This document shows positions 37,848-47,687 of a stretch of DNA of 64,000 nucleotides, one piece after another. Each line of letters opens with the position of its first letter. The stretch's first letter is position 1. The notes under the pieces are model-generated. The model did no database searches. It worked only from the letters and a program-made list of their open reading frames with translations, and was not told where the DNA came from. Source of the DNA: Palsa-892 sp963751615 (lineage in GTDB: Bacteria; Pseudomonadota; Alphaproteobacteria; Rhizobiales; Xanthobacteraceae); contig CAVVVG010000005.1 in the NCBI GenBank assembly GCA_963751615.1, forward strand, positions 496,001-560,000, written 5' to 3'. The position numbers and the translations under genes are program-made.

Positions 37848-39761
37848 TTACGTTGTGCGAACAGGCCGACCCGAAGGTTCGCCGAACCCCTCGATCATGG
37901 CCTCGGTACCCTCAAGTAAAGCAAGACGCTTCTGTACGTCCTGCAACCACCCAAAATTGGCGTCAGTAGGCTCAAGCCCAAGTGCCACCTCAGCCTCCCG
38001 TAGTTCTCTAGATAGCGTGCGTTTTTTTTGATGCAAGCTCACGATTTGGCGCCACCAGGCTACAACGTCCGTGACCGCAGAATCGGACCCCACCGGCCAA
38101 TCAGCTTTATGAGAAATGGCACGTTCCATGCGTATCGCAATTTCCTCAGTTTTCGCCTCCCGAAGTCTAGCTTTCAGTGCTTCTGCATCAGACGCATGAC
38201 CCGAAGCCGCCGCAGCAAGGATTGCCTTTCGCAAGGTTTCCGCATCTCGATGAAAAAATTCTAGTGCCACAAATTCCTCTGCGTGTTCGCTAAGCAACCA
38301 AGGGTGGTTCATCACCGCAAGCAAAATCAATGCCTCCCGGGCGGGAATTGCAGTGTGTGGTCCACGCACAATCGAACTAGCGGCAAGCCGGCCGCTGCGC
38401 TGGGTGAGTCCTATTTTTGGATCGGAAAGTCTGCTTTTTTGGCCGCGCTGGTATTCGACACGGGTCCGGGGAGCAAACCGCGCTTCTATCGGCGCAAAAA
38501 GCTTCGATAGGCGCGCCTTCAGATCGTCGCGATAATAGCGGCGCACCGTTTCATCGGCGATCATACGTATGACTTCTCCTAGCCGCGCTTCAAGCGCTGC
38601 GCGCCGCTCAGGCGTATCAATCCGCGCGCTTTCTATTTCACGCAACCAGAGCATTTCCGAAAGCGGTCGAGCTGTCTCAAGAATTTCCTTCATCGCCTCG
38701 ACGCCCGCGGTTCGAATGAGATCGTCTGGGTCCTGTCCTTCCGGCAAGATGGCAAACATTAAACTTTTACCTGGTTTCAGCAGGGTAAGCGCGAGATCAG
38801 CCGCCCGGAATGCCGCGCGTTGTCCTGCCTTATCGCCGTCGAAACAGAGGATCGGCTCCGACTGCATCCGCCAGAGCAGCCCAAGTTGGTCCTCCGTGAG
38901 CGCAGTACCAAGGGGCGCCACCACCGCCTCGAAACCCGCGGTTACCATTGCGATCACGTCGATATAACCTTCGACAACAATGAGCGGCGCGTTCTTCTGC
39001 TGTGTGGCCGCGCGCGCACCAGCCCCATTGTAAAGAAGGAAGCCTTTGTGAAATAGCGGCGTCTCCGGCGAATTCAGATATTTCGCCTGCGCGTCCTCGG
39101 CGAGCGCACGTCCACCGAAACCGACAATACGATCTTTGAAATCGGCAATGGGAAAAATCACCCGTTCGCGAAAGCGATCATAAGAAACAGGGATATCGTC
39201 TCCCGAAACGACAATCCCTGCTTCGATCATGTCTTCGTTCGAGATGCCCTTGCCGCCAAGATACTCTTTTAGGGCGAAGCGTTCGGCAGGTGCGTATCCG
39301 ATTCGAAAACGCGTTTGCGTTTCCGGTGAAATTCCCCGGTCGGCGAGGTAGCCGCGCGCACGGGCTCCCGATCGAGACTGCAAGGTTTCCTCAAAAAATT
39401 TCGCGGCTAATTCGACGATCTCATAGATTGTCTTACGGCGCGCTTCACGTTTCTCATCGTCCGGCGACGCAATCGGCATCGGCACCCCAGCCAATTTCGC
39501 CAAACGCTCCACCGCCTCAGGAAAAGAAAGTCCTTCGGTCTCCATCAGAAAACGAAATTGGTCGCCATGCTTTCCGGAAGAAAAGCAATGGTAAAAGCCC
39601 TTCTGATCGTTCACCGTAAACGAGGGCGTCTTCTCCGGATTGAAGGGAGACAACCCCTTCCATTCGCGCCCTGCCTTTTTGAGCGGTACACGGCGGCGAA
39701 CAACCTCGGACACAGGGACGCGGGCCCGAATTTCATCGAGAAAGCTCGGCGTGAAGCGCAT
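37848..39761 (-). CDS. dnaG: DnaG primase lacking N-terminal zinc ligands
   Basis: DNA primase that makes RNA primers at the replication fork. The 637 residues show the CHC2-type N-domain, the TOPRIM domain at about 260-345 (VVEGYIDVIAM, LCFDGDKAGQRAA) and a C-terminal helicase-binding part. The N-domain reads LSPFNPEKTPSF and YHCFSSGKHGD; three of the four usual zinc ligands (Cys, His, Cys, Cys) are Ser, Asn and Ser. The zinc ribbon is therefore degenerate, as in other alphaproteobacteria. It is upstream of rpoD, with a small GGGATG/CATCCC hairpin between the genes. Confidence 0.93.
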   Translation of the reverse strand: MRFTPSFLDEIRARVPVSEVVRRRVPLKKAGREWKGLSPFNPEKTPSFTVNDQKGFYHCFSSGKHGDQFRFLMETEGLSFPEAVERLAKLAGVPMPIASPDDEKREARRKTIYEIVELAAKFFEETLQSRSGARARGYLADRGISPETQTRFRIGYAPAERFALKEYLGGKGISNEDMIEAGIVVSGDDIPVSYDRFRERVIFPIADFKDRIVGFGGRALAEDAQAKYLNSPETPLFHKGFLLYNGAGARAATQQKNAPLIVVEGYIDVIAMVTAGFEAVVAPLGTALTEDQLGLLWRMQSEPILCFDGDKAGQRAAFRAADLALTLLKPGKSLMFAILPEGQDPDDLIRTAGVEAMKEILETARPLSEMLWLREIESARIDTPERRAALEARLGEVIRMIADETVRRYYRDDLKARLSKLFAPIEARFAPRTRVEYQRGQKSRLSDPKIGLTQRSGRLAASSIVRGPHTAIPAREALILLAVMNHPWLLSEHAEEFVALEFFHRDAETLRKAILAAAASGHASDAEALKARLREAKTEEIAIRMERAISHKADWPVGSDSAVTDVVAWWRQIVSLHQKKRTLSRELREAEVALGLEPTDANFGWLQDVQKRLALLEGTEAMIEGFGEPSGRPVRTT

Positions 39762-39872
39762 GAAATGATCTAGGCGACAAATTGTTTGGCCGCCAGTCCT
39801 ATCGATCCAACTTTTTATAGTGCGGTAGCTTTAGCAAATCCGGTTATCACTTTTCCCGTTATCCACAGGCGG

Positions 39873-40820
39873 TCAACCAAGCTGATCAATGTATGAAACC
39901 ATCCGTTTGCGCATGACGGCATCGGGCAGCCTGCCGCGTCCCGCACCAAGATTGTCCAGCATATGCTCAGGTTTCTCGGTGCCAGGAATGACCACTGTTA
40001 CAGCTTCATGAGAAAGTAGGAATTTGAGGAAAAACTGACCCCATGTTGTGACTTCGAATTCCGCAGCCCAATCGGGCAACGGTTTGCCCCGCACGAGCCG
40101 GAACAATCCGCCACGGCCAAACGGCAAGTTAGTCAGGACCGCAGCACCCGTGTCCTTTGCCGCAGGCAGCACGCGCTTTTCGGCGTTGCGATCGGTGATG
40201 GAATAATTTACCTGCACAAAATCCGGCGATTCGCGCGCAGTGACCATGGCCACGGCATCCTGATCACCGTTAAAAGATGTCGTGATGCCGATGTAGCGGC
40301 AGAGTCCCTGCTTCTTCCAGTCACGATAAAGCGCGAGATCGGTTTTCGGATCGCTCACATTGTGGAGCTGCATTAAGTCGACCTTCGGCGTCTTTAAACG
40401 CCGGAGCGACTCTTGAAACTCGGCAACACTTGCATTTTGGTTTCGCACTTCGCCTTTGGTCGCGATGAAAACCTTGTCGCGAAGTTTGGACTCATGCACG
40501 ATATCACCGACGACGCCTTCCGCTGTTCCGTAGGTCGAAGCCGTATCGATCAATTTGCCGCCGCCCGCGACCAATTTCTCAATTACGGTACGCCGTTGCG
40601 CGCGCTGTGCTGGATCCTGTCCAATCTGAAAAACGATCGATGTGCCGAGTCCAATGACCGGAAGCATTTCTCCACTATGCGGGATCAACTTACTTAAAAA
40701 CGGCACCTCATTACTCTGCGCGGAAATAGATGCCATGCGAGATAACGAGCCGAACGCTGTCACTGCGCCGGCCCAGACAATCATATTGCGCCTTGAAAGA
40801 CTCTGACGGAGTTTCTTCAT
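39873..40820 (-). CDS. Aldo/keto reductase with a Tat-type leader
   Basis: A 315-residue NADPH-type aldo/keto reductase. The N-terminus has SLSRRNMIVWAGAV, a twin-arginine-like leader, suggesting export of the folded enzyme. The barrel shows IDTASTYGTAEGVVGD (catalytic Asp, Tyr), KVFIATKGEV (Lys) and LMQLHNV (His). The C-terminal phosphate-site region is VTVVIPGTEKPEHMLDN. The substrate is not predictable. It lies 16 bases after yqeY on the same strand. Confidence 0.85.
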   Translation of the reverse strand: MKKLRQSLSRRNMIVWAGAVTAFGSLSRMASISAQSNEVPFLSKLIPHSGEMLPVIGLGTSIVFQIGQDPAQRAQRRTVIEKLVAGGGKLIDTASTYGTAEGVVGDIVHESKLRDKVFIATKGEVRNQNASVAEFQESLRRLKTPKVDLMQLHNVSDPKTDLALYRDWKKQGLCRYIGITTSFNGDQDAVAMVTARESPDFVQVNYSITDRNAEKRVLPAAKDTGAAVLTNLPFGRGGLFRLVRGKPLPDWAAEFEVTTWGQFFLKFLLSHEAVTVVIPGTEKPEHMLDNLGAGRGRLPDAVMRKRMVSYIDQLG

Positions 40821-40836
40821 GTGAACCCCGCGCCTT

Positions 40837-41292
40837 TTAACCTGCTAGCAAAGCTTTCACAGCGCTACTAGCCTTGCCGAAATCCATCTTGCCCGCATAG
40901 GTGGTTTTCAGTGCGGCCATGACCTTGCCCATGTCCTTAATGCCGGCAGCTCCCGACTTATTGATAATTTCTGAAATCGCCGCGTTCATCTCGAGTTCCG
41001 ACATCTGTGCAGGCATGAAGCCTTTGATAACATCGATTTCGTCGTTTTCCTGCTTTGCGAGTTCCGCCCGCCCACCCTTCTCATAAAACTCGATCGAATC
41101 CTGTCGCTGCTTAATGAGCTTCTGAAAAACTCCAAGAATCTCATCGTCGCCGAGCGGACCCTTTGACCCAGTGCGCGCGTCGATATCGGCATTTTTGACG
41201 GCAGCACTCATCATGCGCAGCGTCGAAAGCCTGAGTTTATTACCCGATTTCATCGCGTCTTTGGTGGCTTCGTTAATCTTATCGCGCAGCAC
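40837..41292 (-). CDS. GatB/YqeY domain protein
   Basis: 151 residues covering the whole YqeY family: MLRDKINEATKDAMKSG, LRLSTLRMMSAAVKN, EYEKGGRAELA-like (here FYEKGGRAELA) and KDMGKVMAALKTTYAGKMD. The start is GTG at 41292 with a GAGG nine bases before it; the frame's upstream TTG is ignored because the family starts here. The domain is shared with the tRNA-binding tail of GatB; its cellular role is uncertain. It is divergent from carA, as usual in Rhizobiales. Confidence 0.88.
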   Translation of the reverse strand: MLRDKINEATKDAMKSGNKLRLSTLRMMSAAVKNADIDARTGSKGPLGDDEILGVFQKLIKQRQDSIEFYEKGGRAELAKQENDEIDVIKGFMPAQMSELEMNAAISEIINKSGAAGIKDMGKVMAALKTTYAGKMDFGKASSAVKALLAG

Positions 41293-41352
41293 TGTGGATC
41301 TCGCCTCTTGCAATTTTGACGTCTACGGGCCTCGCCGCTATGTAGGCCGCTC

Positions 41353-42540
41353 ATGAACGCGAAACAAGCGGAACCAGGCTGGTCGGAACCCGTCCCAACC
41401 GCACTGCTGGTGCTCGCCGATGGCACCATTCTTGAAGGATTCGGTATCGGTGCTGCGGGCAAAGCGGTCGGCGAAGTCTGTTTCAACACCGCTATGACGG
41501 GTTATCAGGAAATCCTGACCGACCCATCCTATGCCGGACAAATCATCACCTTCACGTTTCCCCATATTGGCAATGTCGGAACCAACGAAGAGGATGTTGA
41601 GACGGTGAGCCTTGCGGCTGCACCTGGTGCGCGTGGCGTGGTACTTCATTCAGCAATCACGGATCCCTCGAACTACCGCGCGACCCGCCACCTCGATGCG
41701 TGGCTGAAGTCGCGGAACATCATCGGGCTTGGTGGCATCGACACGCGCGCGCTCACCGCGTTGATCCGTGAAAACGGCATGCCCAACGCGGTCATTGCAC
41801 ATTCGCCCGACGGCAAGTTCGATCTCGACGCACTAAAAAAAGAGGCGCGCGAGTGGCCGGGACTCGAGGGCATGGATCTTGTGCCGATAGTGACGACTGG
41901 CCAGCGCTATTCGTGGGATGAGACGCCTTGGCAGTGGGGCAAAGGCTATGGCCACGAGGAGTCGCCAAAATTCAATGTTGTCGCCATCGATTACGGAATC
42001 AAGCGGAATATCCTCCGACTGCTCGCAGGCTCCGGCTGCAAGGTGACGGTCGTACCCGCGCAAACTTCCGCCGAGGATATTCTCGCAATGAACCCTGACG
42101 GAATTTTTCTATCGAACGGACCTGGCGATCCTGCGGAAACTGGGAAATATGCTGTACCCGTGATTCAAAAGCTAATCGATTCCGGTACACCAACTTTCGG
42201 CATTTGCCTCGGTCACCAAATGTTGGGGCTAGCGGTCGGTGCGAAGACAATGAAAATGCATCAAGGTCATCATGGAGCGAACCATCCCGTGAAGGACCTC
42301 ACTACCGGCAAGGTCGAGATCACGTCGATGAATCACGGTTTCGCCATCGACAGCGCGACGCTGCCAAAAGGCGCGCAAGAAACGCACGTTTCTCTTTTTG
42401 ACGGTTCGAACGCTGGCATCCAACTCAAGGGCAAACCCGTATTCTCAGTGCAGTATCACCCGGAGGCGTCGCCCGGTCCACGCGATAGCCGCTATCTATT
42501 CGAGCGCTTCGTGGTACTGATGCAAAAGCACGCGAAATAA
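41353..42540 (+). CDS. carA: CarA, carbamoyl-phosphate synthase small subunit
   Basis: Glutaminase subunit supplying ammonia to CarB for arginine and pyrimidine synthesis. The 395 residues have an N-terminal CPSase domain (LVLADGTILEGFGIG, NTAMTGYQEILTDPSYAGQ) and a class I glutamine amidotransferase domain with the catalytic Cys in FGICLGHQMLG and His-Pro-Glu in YHPEASPGP. Confidence 0.95.
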   Translation: MNAKQAEPGWSEPVPTALLVLADGTILEGFGIGAAGKAVGEVCFNTAMTGYQEILTDPSYAGQIITFTFPHIGNVGTNEEDVETVSLAAAPGARGVVLHSAITDPSNYRATRHLDAWLKSRNIIGLGGIDTRALTALIRENGMPNAVIAHSPDGKFDLDALKKEAREWPGLEGMDLVPIVTTGQRYSWDETPWQWGKGYGHEESPKFNVVAIDYGIKRNILRLLAGSGCKVTVVPAQTSAEDILAMNPDGIFLSNGPGDPAETGKYAVPVIQKLIDSGTPTFGICLGHQMLGLAVGAKTMKMHQGHHGANHPVKDLTTGKVEITSMNHGFAIDSATLPKGAQETHVSLFDGSNAGIQLKGKPVFSVQYHPEASPGPRDSRYLFERFVVLMQKHAK

Positions 42541-42552
42541 TCTGCGGCAAAA

Positions 42553-43111
42553 TTACAATCCAAAAAATCGAAACGCTTTGGCACGCGTACGAAAGCTATA
42601 TTGCACCTTTTCAGCTTCCGGTACTTTCTTGTATCCGAGATCACGTGCCTCTTTCGCAAGGGCATCGCTCATAACGTCACCGACACTCACGACCTTCTCA
42701 TGGCACACTGCCCAATACTCAACATGAGAACGTACCGCAAAGTCCGAAGCAGATTCGCCGATGTTGAGCACTTGTGCGTAAAATTTCCCATCGGAATAGA
42801 AAATTATTGCAGGCCTTTGAGTTCGAACAGAAAGCAAAGCTTACTTTCACGAGTCCAAAATATTTCGGTGGCTTTACCTTTTCCGGATCAGGATCCTTGG
42901 CTGACAGATTCACAATCGCCGAACGCCCCTTAATAAGAAGCATGTAGCCCGCATCGTTTTTCCCGATCGTCTGTGTCGAAACGACTTTGGTGAAGGAGCA
43001 TTCACCCTGATGGCAGCGTCCCCGCAGCAATATCTCGTTGCCCGCAAATGCCGCCTTACCCGCAAAAACGGCGAGGATTAAGGAACCTGCAACAGACAGT
43101 TTCTTGAGCAT
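42553..43111 (-). pseudogene. Exported hypothetical protein gene with a one-base frameshift
   Basis: The ATG at 43111 starts a signal peptide (MLKKLSVAGSLILAVFAG) and a sequence continuing to PKYFGLVKVSFAFCS. The coding then switches to the next frame (TQRPAIIFYSDGKFY) and ends at 42553. Removing one of the two A bases on the minus strand at about 42822-42823 restores one frame of about 185 codons. No family is recognised; two early Cys lie in GRCHQGECSF. A sequencing error is possible. Confidence 0.7.
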
Positions 43112-43249
43112 CCTAAATTTCCGTACGTCGCAGTTTTCAGGGCATGAACTTACACGAACTCGGCGAACAGGGAATGGGATTCCTGCGTCGATTGGAAAAA
43201 ACGCTCCACTCGTGCGACTGTTGTTTCGAGAATAACACGAGGACCGACA

Positions 43250-43945
43250 TTGAAAGACTGGGTGAGCTTCTGGGATTCGGATCATCCGATCTATGTGAAT
43301 GAACGTCATTTGGGCGCGCATTATCGCCAGATTGCAGAAGATATCATTGCACGATTGCCATCCAATGATGCGCGCGTGCTCGATCACGGCTGCGGTGAGG
43401 CGCTCTACGCCAACAAAATCGTCGCCAAATGCGGTAGCCTGTTTTTGTGCGAGGCCGCGCCGACGGTACGTGCACGTGTCGCAGATCGATTCAAGAACGA
43501 ACGGAAGATCCGCATCATTAGCCCAGTCGAAATCGAACGCATGCCGAAGGATTGCCTCGATCTCGTCGTCGCAAATTCGCTACTGCAATATCTAAAACGT
43601 GACGAACTTGATGCGCTTCTCGCAAATTGGCGGCGTATACTAAAACCGGGTGGTTCGCTCATCGTTGCTGACGTTATCGGCCCCCAGCACAGCGCCCTCA
43701 CCGACGCATGGGCGATTCTACGTTTCGCGGCTCGAAATGGATTTTTGATCGCGGCGTGCTTCGGTCTCGTACGTACAGCGTTTTCGCATTACGGTAGGTT
43801 GCGCTCGAAACTCGGCATCGCGCAGTATTCCGAGGAAGAAATGCTCGGCGTTTTACACAAAGCGGGCTTCGCGGCAAAACGTCTGCCGGAAAACTTCGGC
43901 CATAACCAGCAACGCATGGCTTTCGAAGCGCTAAAACCATCGTAA
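43250..43945 (+). CDS. Class I SAM-dependent methyltransferase
   Basis: 231 residues with the SAM-binding motif VLDHGCGEALYANKI near residue 43, the motif II/III region LVVANSLLQYL and LKPGGSLIVADVIGP. The start is TTG at 43250, with GAGGA six bases upstream. It resembles lipid or small-molecule methyltransferases of the UbiE type; the substrate is unknown. It stands alone between a broken gene and carB. Confidence 0.8.
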   Translation: MKDWVSFWDSDHPIYVNERHLGAHYRQIAEDIIARLPSNDARVLDHGCGEALYANKIVAKCGSLFLCEAAPTVRARVADRFKNERKIRIISPVEIERMPKDCLDLVVANSLLQYLKRDELDALLANWRRILKPGGSLIVADVIGPQHSALTDAWAILRFAARNGFLIAACFGLVRTAFSHYGRLRSKLGIAQYSEEEMLGVLHKAGFAAKRLPENFGHNQQRMAFEALKPS

Positions 43946-44284
43946 AAATACTTGTACGAAAAAGGAACACATCCTGACGCAACGGTATCCAACCGCTCTC
44001 GATCTGGATCTATGCGAGGGGCACAAACCTGGCCGCCATTGCCTGATCTGATTCTATGTGGAACCGATCTTGTACAAGAATTCTCTTATAAAGGCGAAGG
44101 ATCTACTTTGGCCAATTGCCGCCGAACCAAATCCACAGCATGAAACGTCTAGATTCGTTGCTTCCCCGGCGCGCGAATCTCCGCTAGAACCGCGACGCCG
44201 CAGCGGGCGTCAGACCACAAATTTGTCTAAGGCTAAGAGACGCGCGCTCGCGCGCCCTTTTTTTAAGTGCCGCAGCCGAGTCCA
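43946..44284 (+). promoter_or_regulatory. Leader region upstream of carB with two hairpins
   Basis: 339 bases without a convincing gene. GACGCC/GGCGTC (44194-44211) forms a 6-bp hairpin. A 5-bp GC hairpin (44242-44255) is followed by CCTTTTTTT ending about 20 bases before the carB ATG. This looks like a terminator or attenuator placed in the carB leader. Regulation by arginine or pyrimidines would make sense but is only inferred. Confidence 0.35.
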
Positions 44285-47200
44285 ATGCCGAAACGCGCAG
44301 ACATCAAGACGATCATGATCATCGGGGCCGGCCCGATCGTCATCGGCCAGGCGTGCGAGTTCGACTATTCTGGCACGCAGGCCTGCAAGACACTGAAGGC
44401 CGAAGGCTATCGAATCGTGCTGGTGAATTCGAACCCAGCGACCATCATGACCGACCCTGATCTCGCGGACTCGACTTATGTCGAGCCAATCACGCCCGAA
44501 ATTGTCTCCAAGATCATCGAAAAGGAACGGAACGTGCTTCCCGGCGGATTTGCACTACTTCCGACCATGGGCGGGCAAACCGCCCTCAACACTGCGCTCA
44601 CGTTGCGGAAGATGGGCACGCTTGAAAAGCATGATGTCGAGCTGATTGGTGCCACGGCCAAAGCCATCGACAAAGCCGAAGATCGCGAACTATTCCGCGA
44701 GGCAATGAAAAAAATCGGTTTGGAAACTCCACGCTCGCATCAAGTCAAAACGCTCGTGCACGCTCTTCAGGCCCTCGACGACATCGGCTTGCCTGCAATC
44801 ATTCGCCCGAGTTTTACCCTTGGCGGCACCGGCGGTGGCATCGCCTACAACAAAACCGAATTCATCGAAATCGTCGAGCGCGGGATTGACGCCTCGCCCA
44901 CTAGTGAAGTTCTGGTCGAGCAGTCCATTCTCGGTTGGAAAGAATATGAAATGGAGGTTGTGCGCGATAAAAAAGATAATTGCATTATCGTCTGCTCGAT
45001 CGAGAACGTCGATCCTATGGGCGTGCATACAGGCGACTCGATAACCGTCGCGCCCGCGCTCACCCTTACGGACAAAGAATATCAAATCATGCGCGATGCC
45101 GCGATCGCGGTGTTGCGCGAAATCGGCGTAGAGACTGGCGGATCAAATGTGCAATTCGCAGTTGATCCGAATTCTGGCCGACTGGTCGTGATCGAGATGA
45201 ACCCGCGTGTATCGCGTTCCTCTGCACTCGCCTCAAAGGCGACGGGTTTTCCGATCGCCAAGGTCGCGGCACGGCTTGCCGTCGGCTATACGCTTGACGA
45301 GATCGCGAACGACATTACTGGCGGCGCAACTCCGGCTTCATTCGAACCCACGATTGATTACGTCGTAACCAAAATCCCGCGTTTCGCGTTTGAGAAGTTT
45401 CCCGGCGCTGATCCGATATTGACAACCTCTATGAAATCAGTCGGCGAAGCCATGGCGATCGGCCGCACCTTCCGGGAGAGCTTGCAGAAGGCGCTGCGTT
45501 CACTCGAAACCGGACTTACGGGCCTAGATGAAGTAACAATTGAAGGCCTAGGCCAGGGAGATGACAAGGATGCCGTTCGTGCTGCGCTCGGCACGCCCAC
45601 GCAAGAGCGTCTCTTGAAAGTCGCGCAAGCAATGCGTCTCGGATTTCCAAACAACGAAATCCACGAAGCCTGCAAGATCGATCCATGGTTCCTAGCTGAA
45701 ATTCGCGCGATCGTGATCACCGAAGCCGAGATCAAAAAAAAGGGCCTGCCAAAAACAGCCGGCGCATTTCGCAGCTTAAAGGCTCAGGGATTTTCCGATG
45801 CGCGCTTAGCCACGCTTACGAATAACAGCGAAACGGAAGTCACAAAATTCCGTAAGGCGCTTGGAGTTCGGCCAATTTACAAACGGATCGACACCTGTGC
45901 CGCCGAATTTGCCTCGCCCACCGCCTATATGTACTCGACATACGAGCCGCCATTCGCGGGCGCGCCTGCCGACGAAGCAAGGCCCTCCGACAAGAATAAG
46001 GTCGCAATCCTCGGCGGCGGCCCCAACCGCATCGGCCAGGGAATTGAGTTCGATTATTGCTGCTGCCACGCCGCCTTCGCGCTCAGAGAGGCGGGCTTTG
46101 AGACCATCATGATCAATTGTAATCCGGAGACGGTATCGACTGACTACGACACCTCGGATCGTCTATACTTCGAACCTCTCACCGCCGAAGACGTTCTTGA
46201 AATTCTCACACGCGAACAGGAAAACGGAAAACTGCACGGTGTGATCGTGCAGTTCGGTGGCCAAACCCCGCTGAAAATGGCCGACGCCATCGAAAAGGCA
46301 AAGGTCACGATCCTCGGCACTTCGCCGGACATGATCGACCTTGCCGAGGACCGCGACCGCTTCAAAACGCTGCTCGACGAGCTAAAATTGCGCCAGCCGG
46401 AAAACGGCATCGCCAAAAGCGCGGCGGAAGCGCGCCGTGTGGTTGAGAAGATTGGCTACCCCGTCATCATTCGTCCATCTTATGTGCTGGGCGGCCGCGC
46501 AATGGAAATCGTCTATGATTCGACGAGTCTCGAGCGCTACATGAAGGAAGCCGTCGTCGTTTCCGGCAAGAGTCCAGTGCTGATCGATCGCTATCTATCT
46601 GACGCCATCGAAGTCGACGTCGATGCGCTTTCCGACGGCAAGGATGTATTTATCTGCGGCATCATGGAGCACATTGAGGAGGCTGGGATACATTCGGGTG
46701 ATAGCGCATGCTCGCTGCCGCCGCATTCCTTGAACGCCGCAATGGTCAGGTCCCTGGAAGAGCAGACCCGCGCCCTCGCACTCGCGCTCAATGTCGGCGG
46801 ATTGATGAACGTACAATACGCGATCAAAAACGGTGATATTTATGTACTAGAAGTAAATCCTCGCGCTTCGCGTACCGTGCCTTTTGTCGCAAAAACCATC
46901 GGCTTGCCGATCGCCAAGATCGCAGCACGTGTGATGGCGGGTGAAAAGCTTACGAGCTTCAACTTAAAACAGCCGAACCTGAAACATGTCGCGGTGAAAG
47001 AAGCGGTATTCCCGTTCGCCCGCTTCGGCGACCGTGTCGATACAGTCCTCGGCCCCGAAATGAAATCGACTGGTGAGGTCATGGGCCTCGATTTGGACTA
47101 TTCAATTGCTTTTGCGAAAAGCCAGCTTGGTGGTGGCGCGGCCGTACCGCGCTCTGGAACCGTGTTCGTTTCGGTGAGAGAAAGCGACCGCAAACCCGCC

Positions 47201-47560
47201 ATTGTTGAGTCAGTTCGCCTGCTTAGCGACGCCGGATTCAAGCTAATTGCGACCAGCGGCACGCAGCGCTACCTTGCCGAGCACGGTCTGCCGGTCGAAA
47301 AGGTAAACAAGGTTCACGAGGGCCGGCCGCACATCGTCGATGCCATCAAAAACGGCCAAGTGCAGCTTGTTTTTAATACTACCGAGGGGGCACAGGCTCT
47401 TCAGGATTTGCGTTCTTTGCGGCGTGCTGCCCTCTTGCATAAAGTGCCGTATTACACCACCCTAGCCGGAGCCGTCGCTGCGGCGCAGGGGATTAAGGCC
47501 TATCTGGGCGGCGATCTCGAAGTACGTGCGCTGCAAAGTTATTTCAGCGAACGGGCCTAG
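44285..47560 (+). CDS. carB: CarB, carbamoyl-phosphate synthase large subunit
   Basis: 1091 residues with two homologous ATP-grasp halves: N-terminal carboxyphosphate (IIGAGPIVIGQACEFDYSG, FTLGGTGGGIAYN, EMNPRVSRSSALASKATG) and C-terminal carbamate half (LGGGPNRIGQGIEFDYCC, YVLGGRAMEIVYD, EVNPRASRTVPFVAK). An MGS-like allosteric domain closes the protein. The ATG at 44285 matches the family start (MPKRADIKTIMIIG); the GTG six codons earlier is not preferred. Confidence 0.95.
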   Translation: MPKRADIKTIMIIGAGPIVIGQACEFDYSGTQACKTLKAEGYRIVLVNSNPATIMTDPDLADSTYVEPITPEIVSKIIEKERNVLPGGFALLPTMGGQTALNTALTLRKMGTLEKHDVELIGATAKAIDKAEDRELFREAMKKIGLETPRSHQVKTLVHALQALDDIGLPAIIRPSFTLGGTGGGIAYNKTEFIEIVERGIDASPTSEVLVEQSILGWKEYEMEVVRDKKDNCIIVCSIENVDPMGVHTGDSITVAPALTLTDKEYQIMRDAAIAVLREIGVETGGSNVQFAVDPNSGRLVVIEMNPRVSRSSALASKATGFPIAKVAARLAVGYTLDEIANDITGGATPASFEPTIDYVVTKIPRFAFEKFPGADPILTTSMKSVGEAMAIGRTFRESLQKALRSLETGLTGLDEVTIEGLGQGDDKDAVRAALGTPTQERLLKVAQAMRLGFPNNEIHEACKIDPWFLAEIRAIVITEAEIKKKGLPKTAGAFRSLKAQGFSDARLATLTNNSETEVTKFRKALGVRPIYKRIDTCAAEFASPTAYMYSTYEPPFAGAPADEARPSDKNKVAILGGGPNRIGQGIEFDYCCCHAAFALREAGFETIMINCNPETVSTDYDTSDRLYFEPLTAEDVLEILTREQENGKLHGVIVQFGGQTPLKMADAIEKAKVTILGTSPDMIDLAEDRDRFKTLLDELKLRQPENGIAKSAAEARRVVEKIGYPVIIRPSYVLGGRAMEIVYDSTSLERYMKEAVVVSGKSPVLIDRYLSDAIEVDVDALSDGKDVFICGIMEHIEEAGIHSGDSACSLPPHSLNAAMVRSLEEQTRALALALNVGGLMNVQYAIKNGDIYVLEVNPRASRTVPFVAKTIGLPIAKIAARVMAGEKLTSFNLKQPNLKHVAVKEAVFPFARFGDRVDTVLGPEMKSTGEVMGLDLDYSIAFAKSQLGGGAAVPRSGTVFVSVRESDRKPAIVESVRLLSDAGFKLIATSGTQRYLAEHGLPVEKVNKVHEGRPHIVDAIKNGQVQLVFNTTEGAQALQDLRSLRRAALLHKVPYYTTLAGAVAAAQGIKAYLGGDLEVRALQSYFSERA

Positions 47561-47687
47561 CGAACGGTCCGGATACGCGAGCAAGCGAAGGCGGGTTCGT
47601 AATCAGTACGGCGATCGAGGCGAGCCGAACGTTCGGGGCGCACGATCAGCCGATTTTTGTGAGTTGACCAGGGTTTCGGAGAGAACC

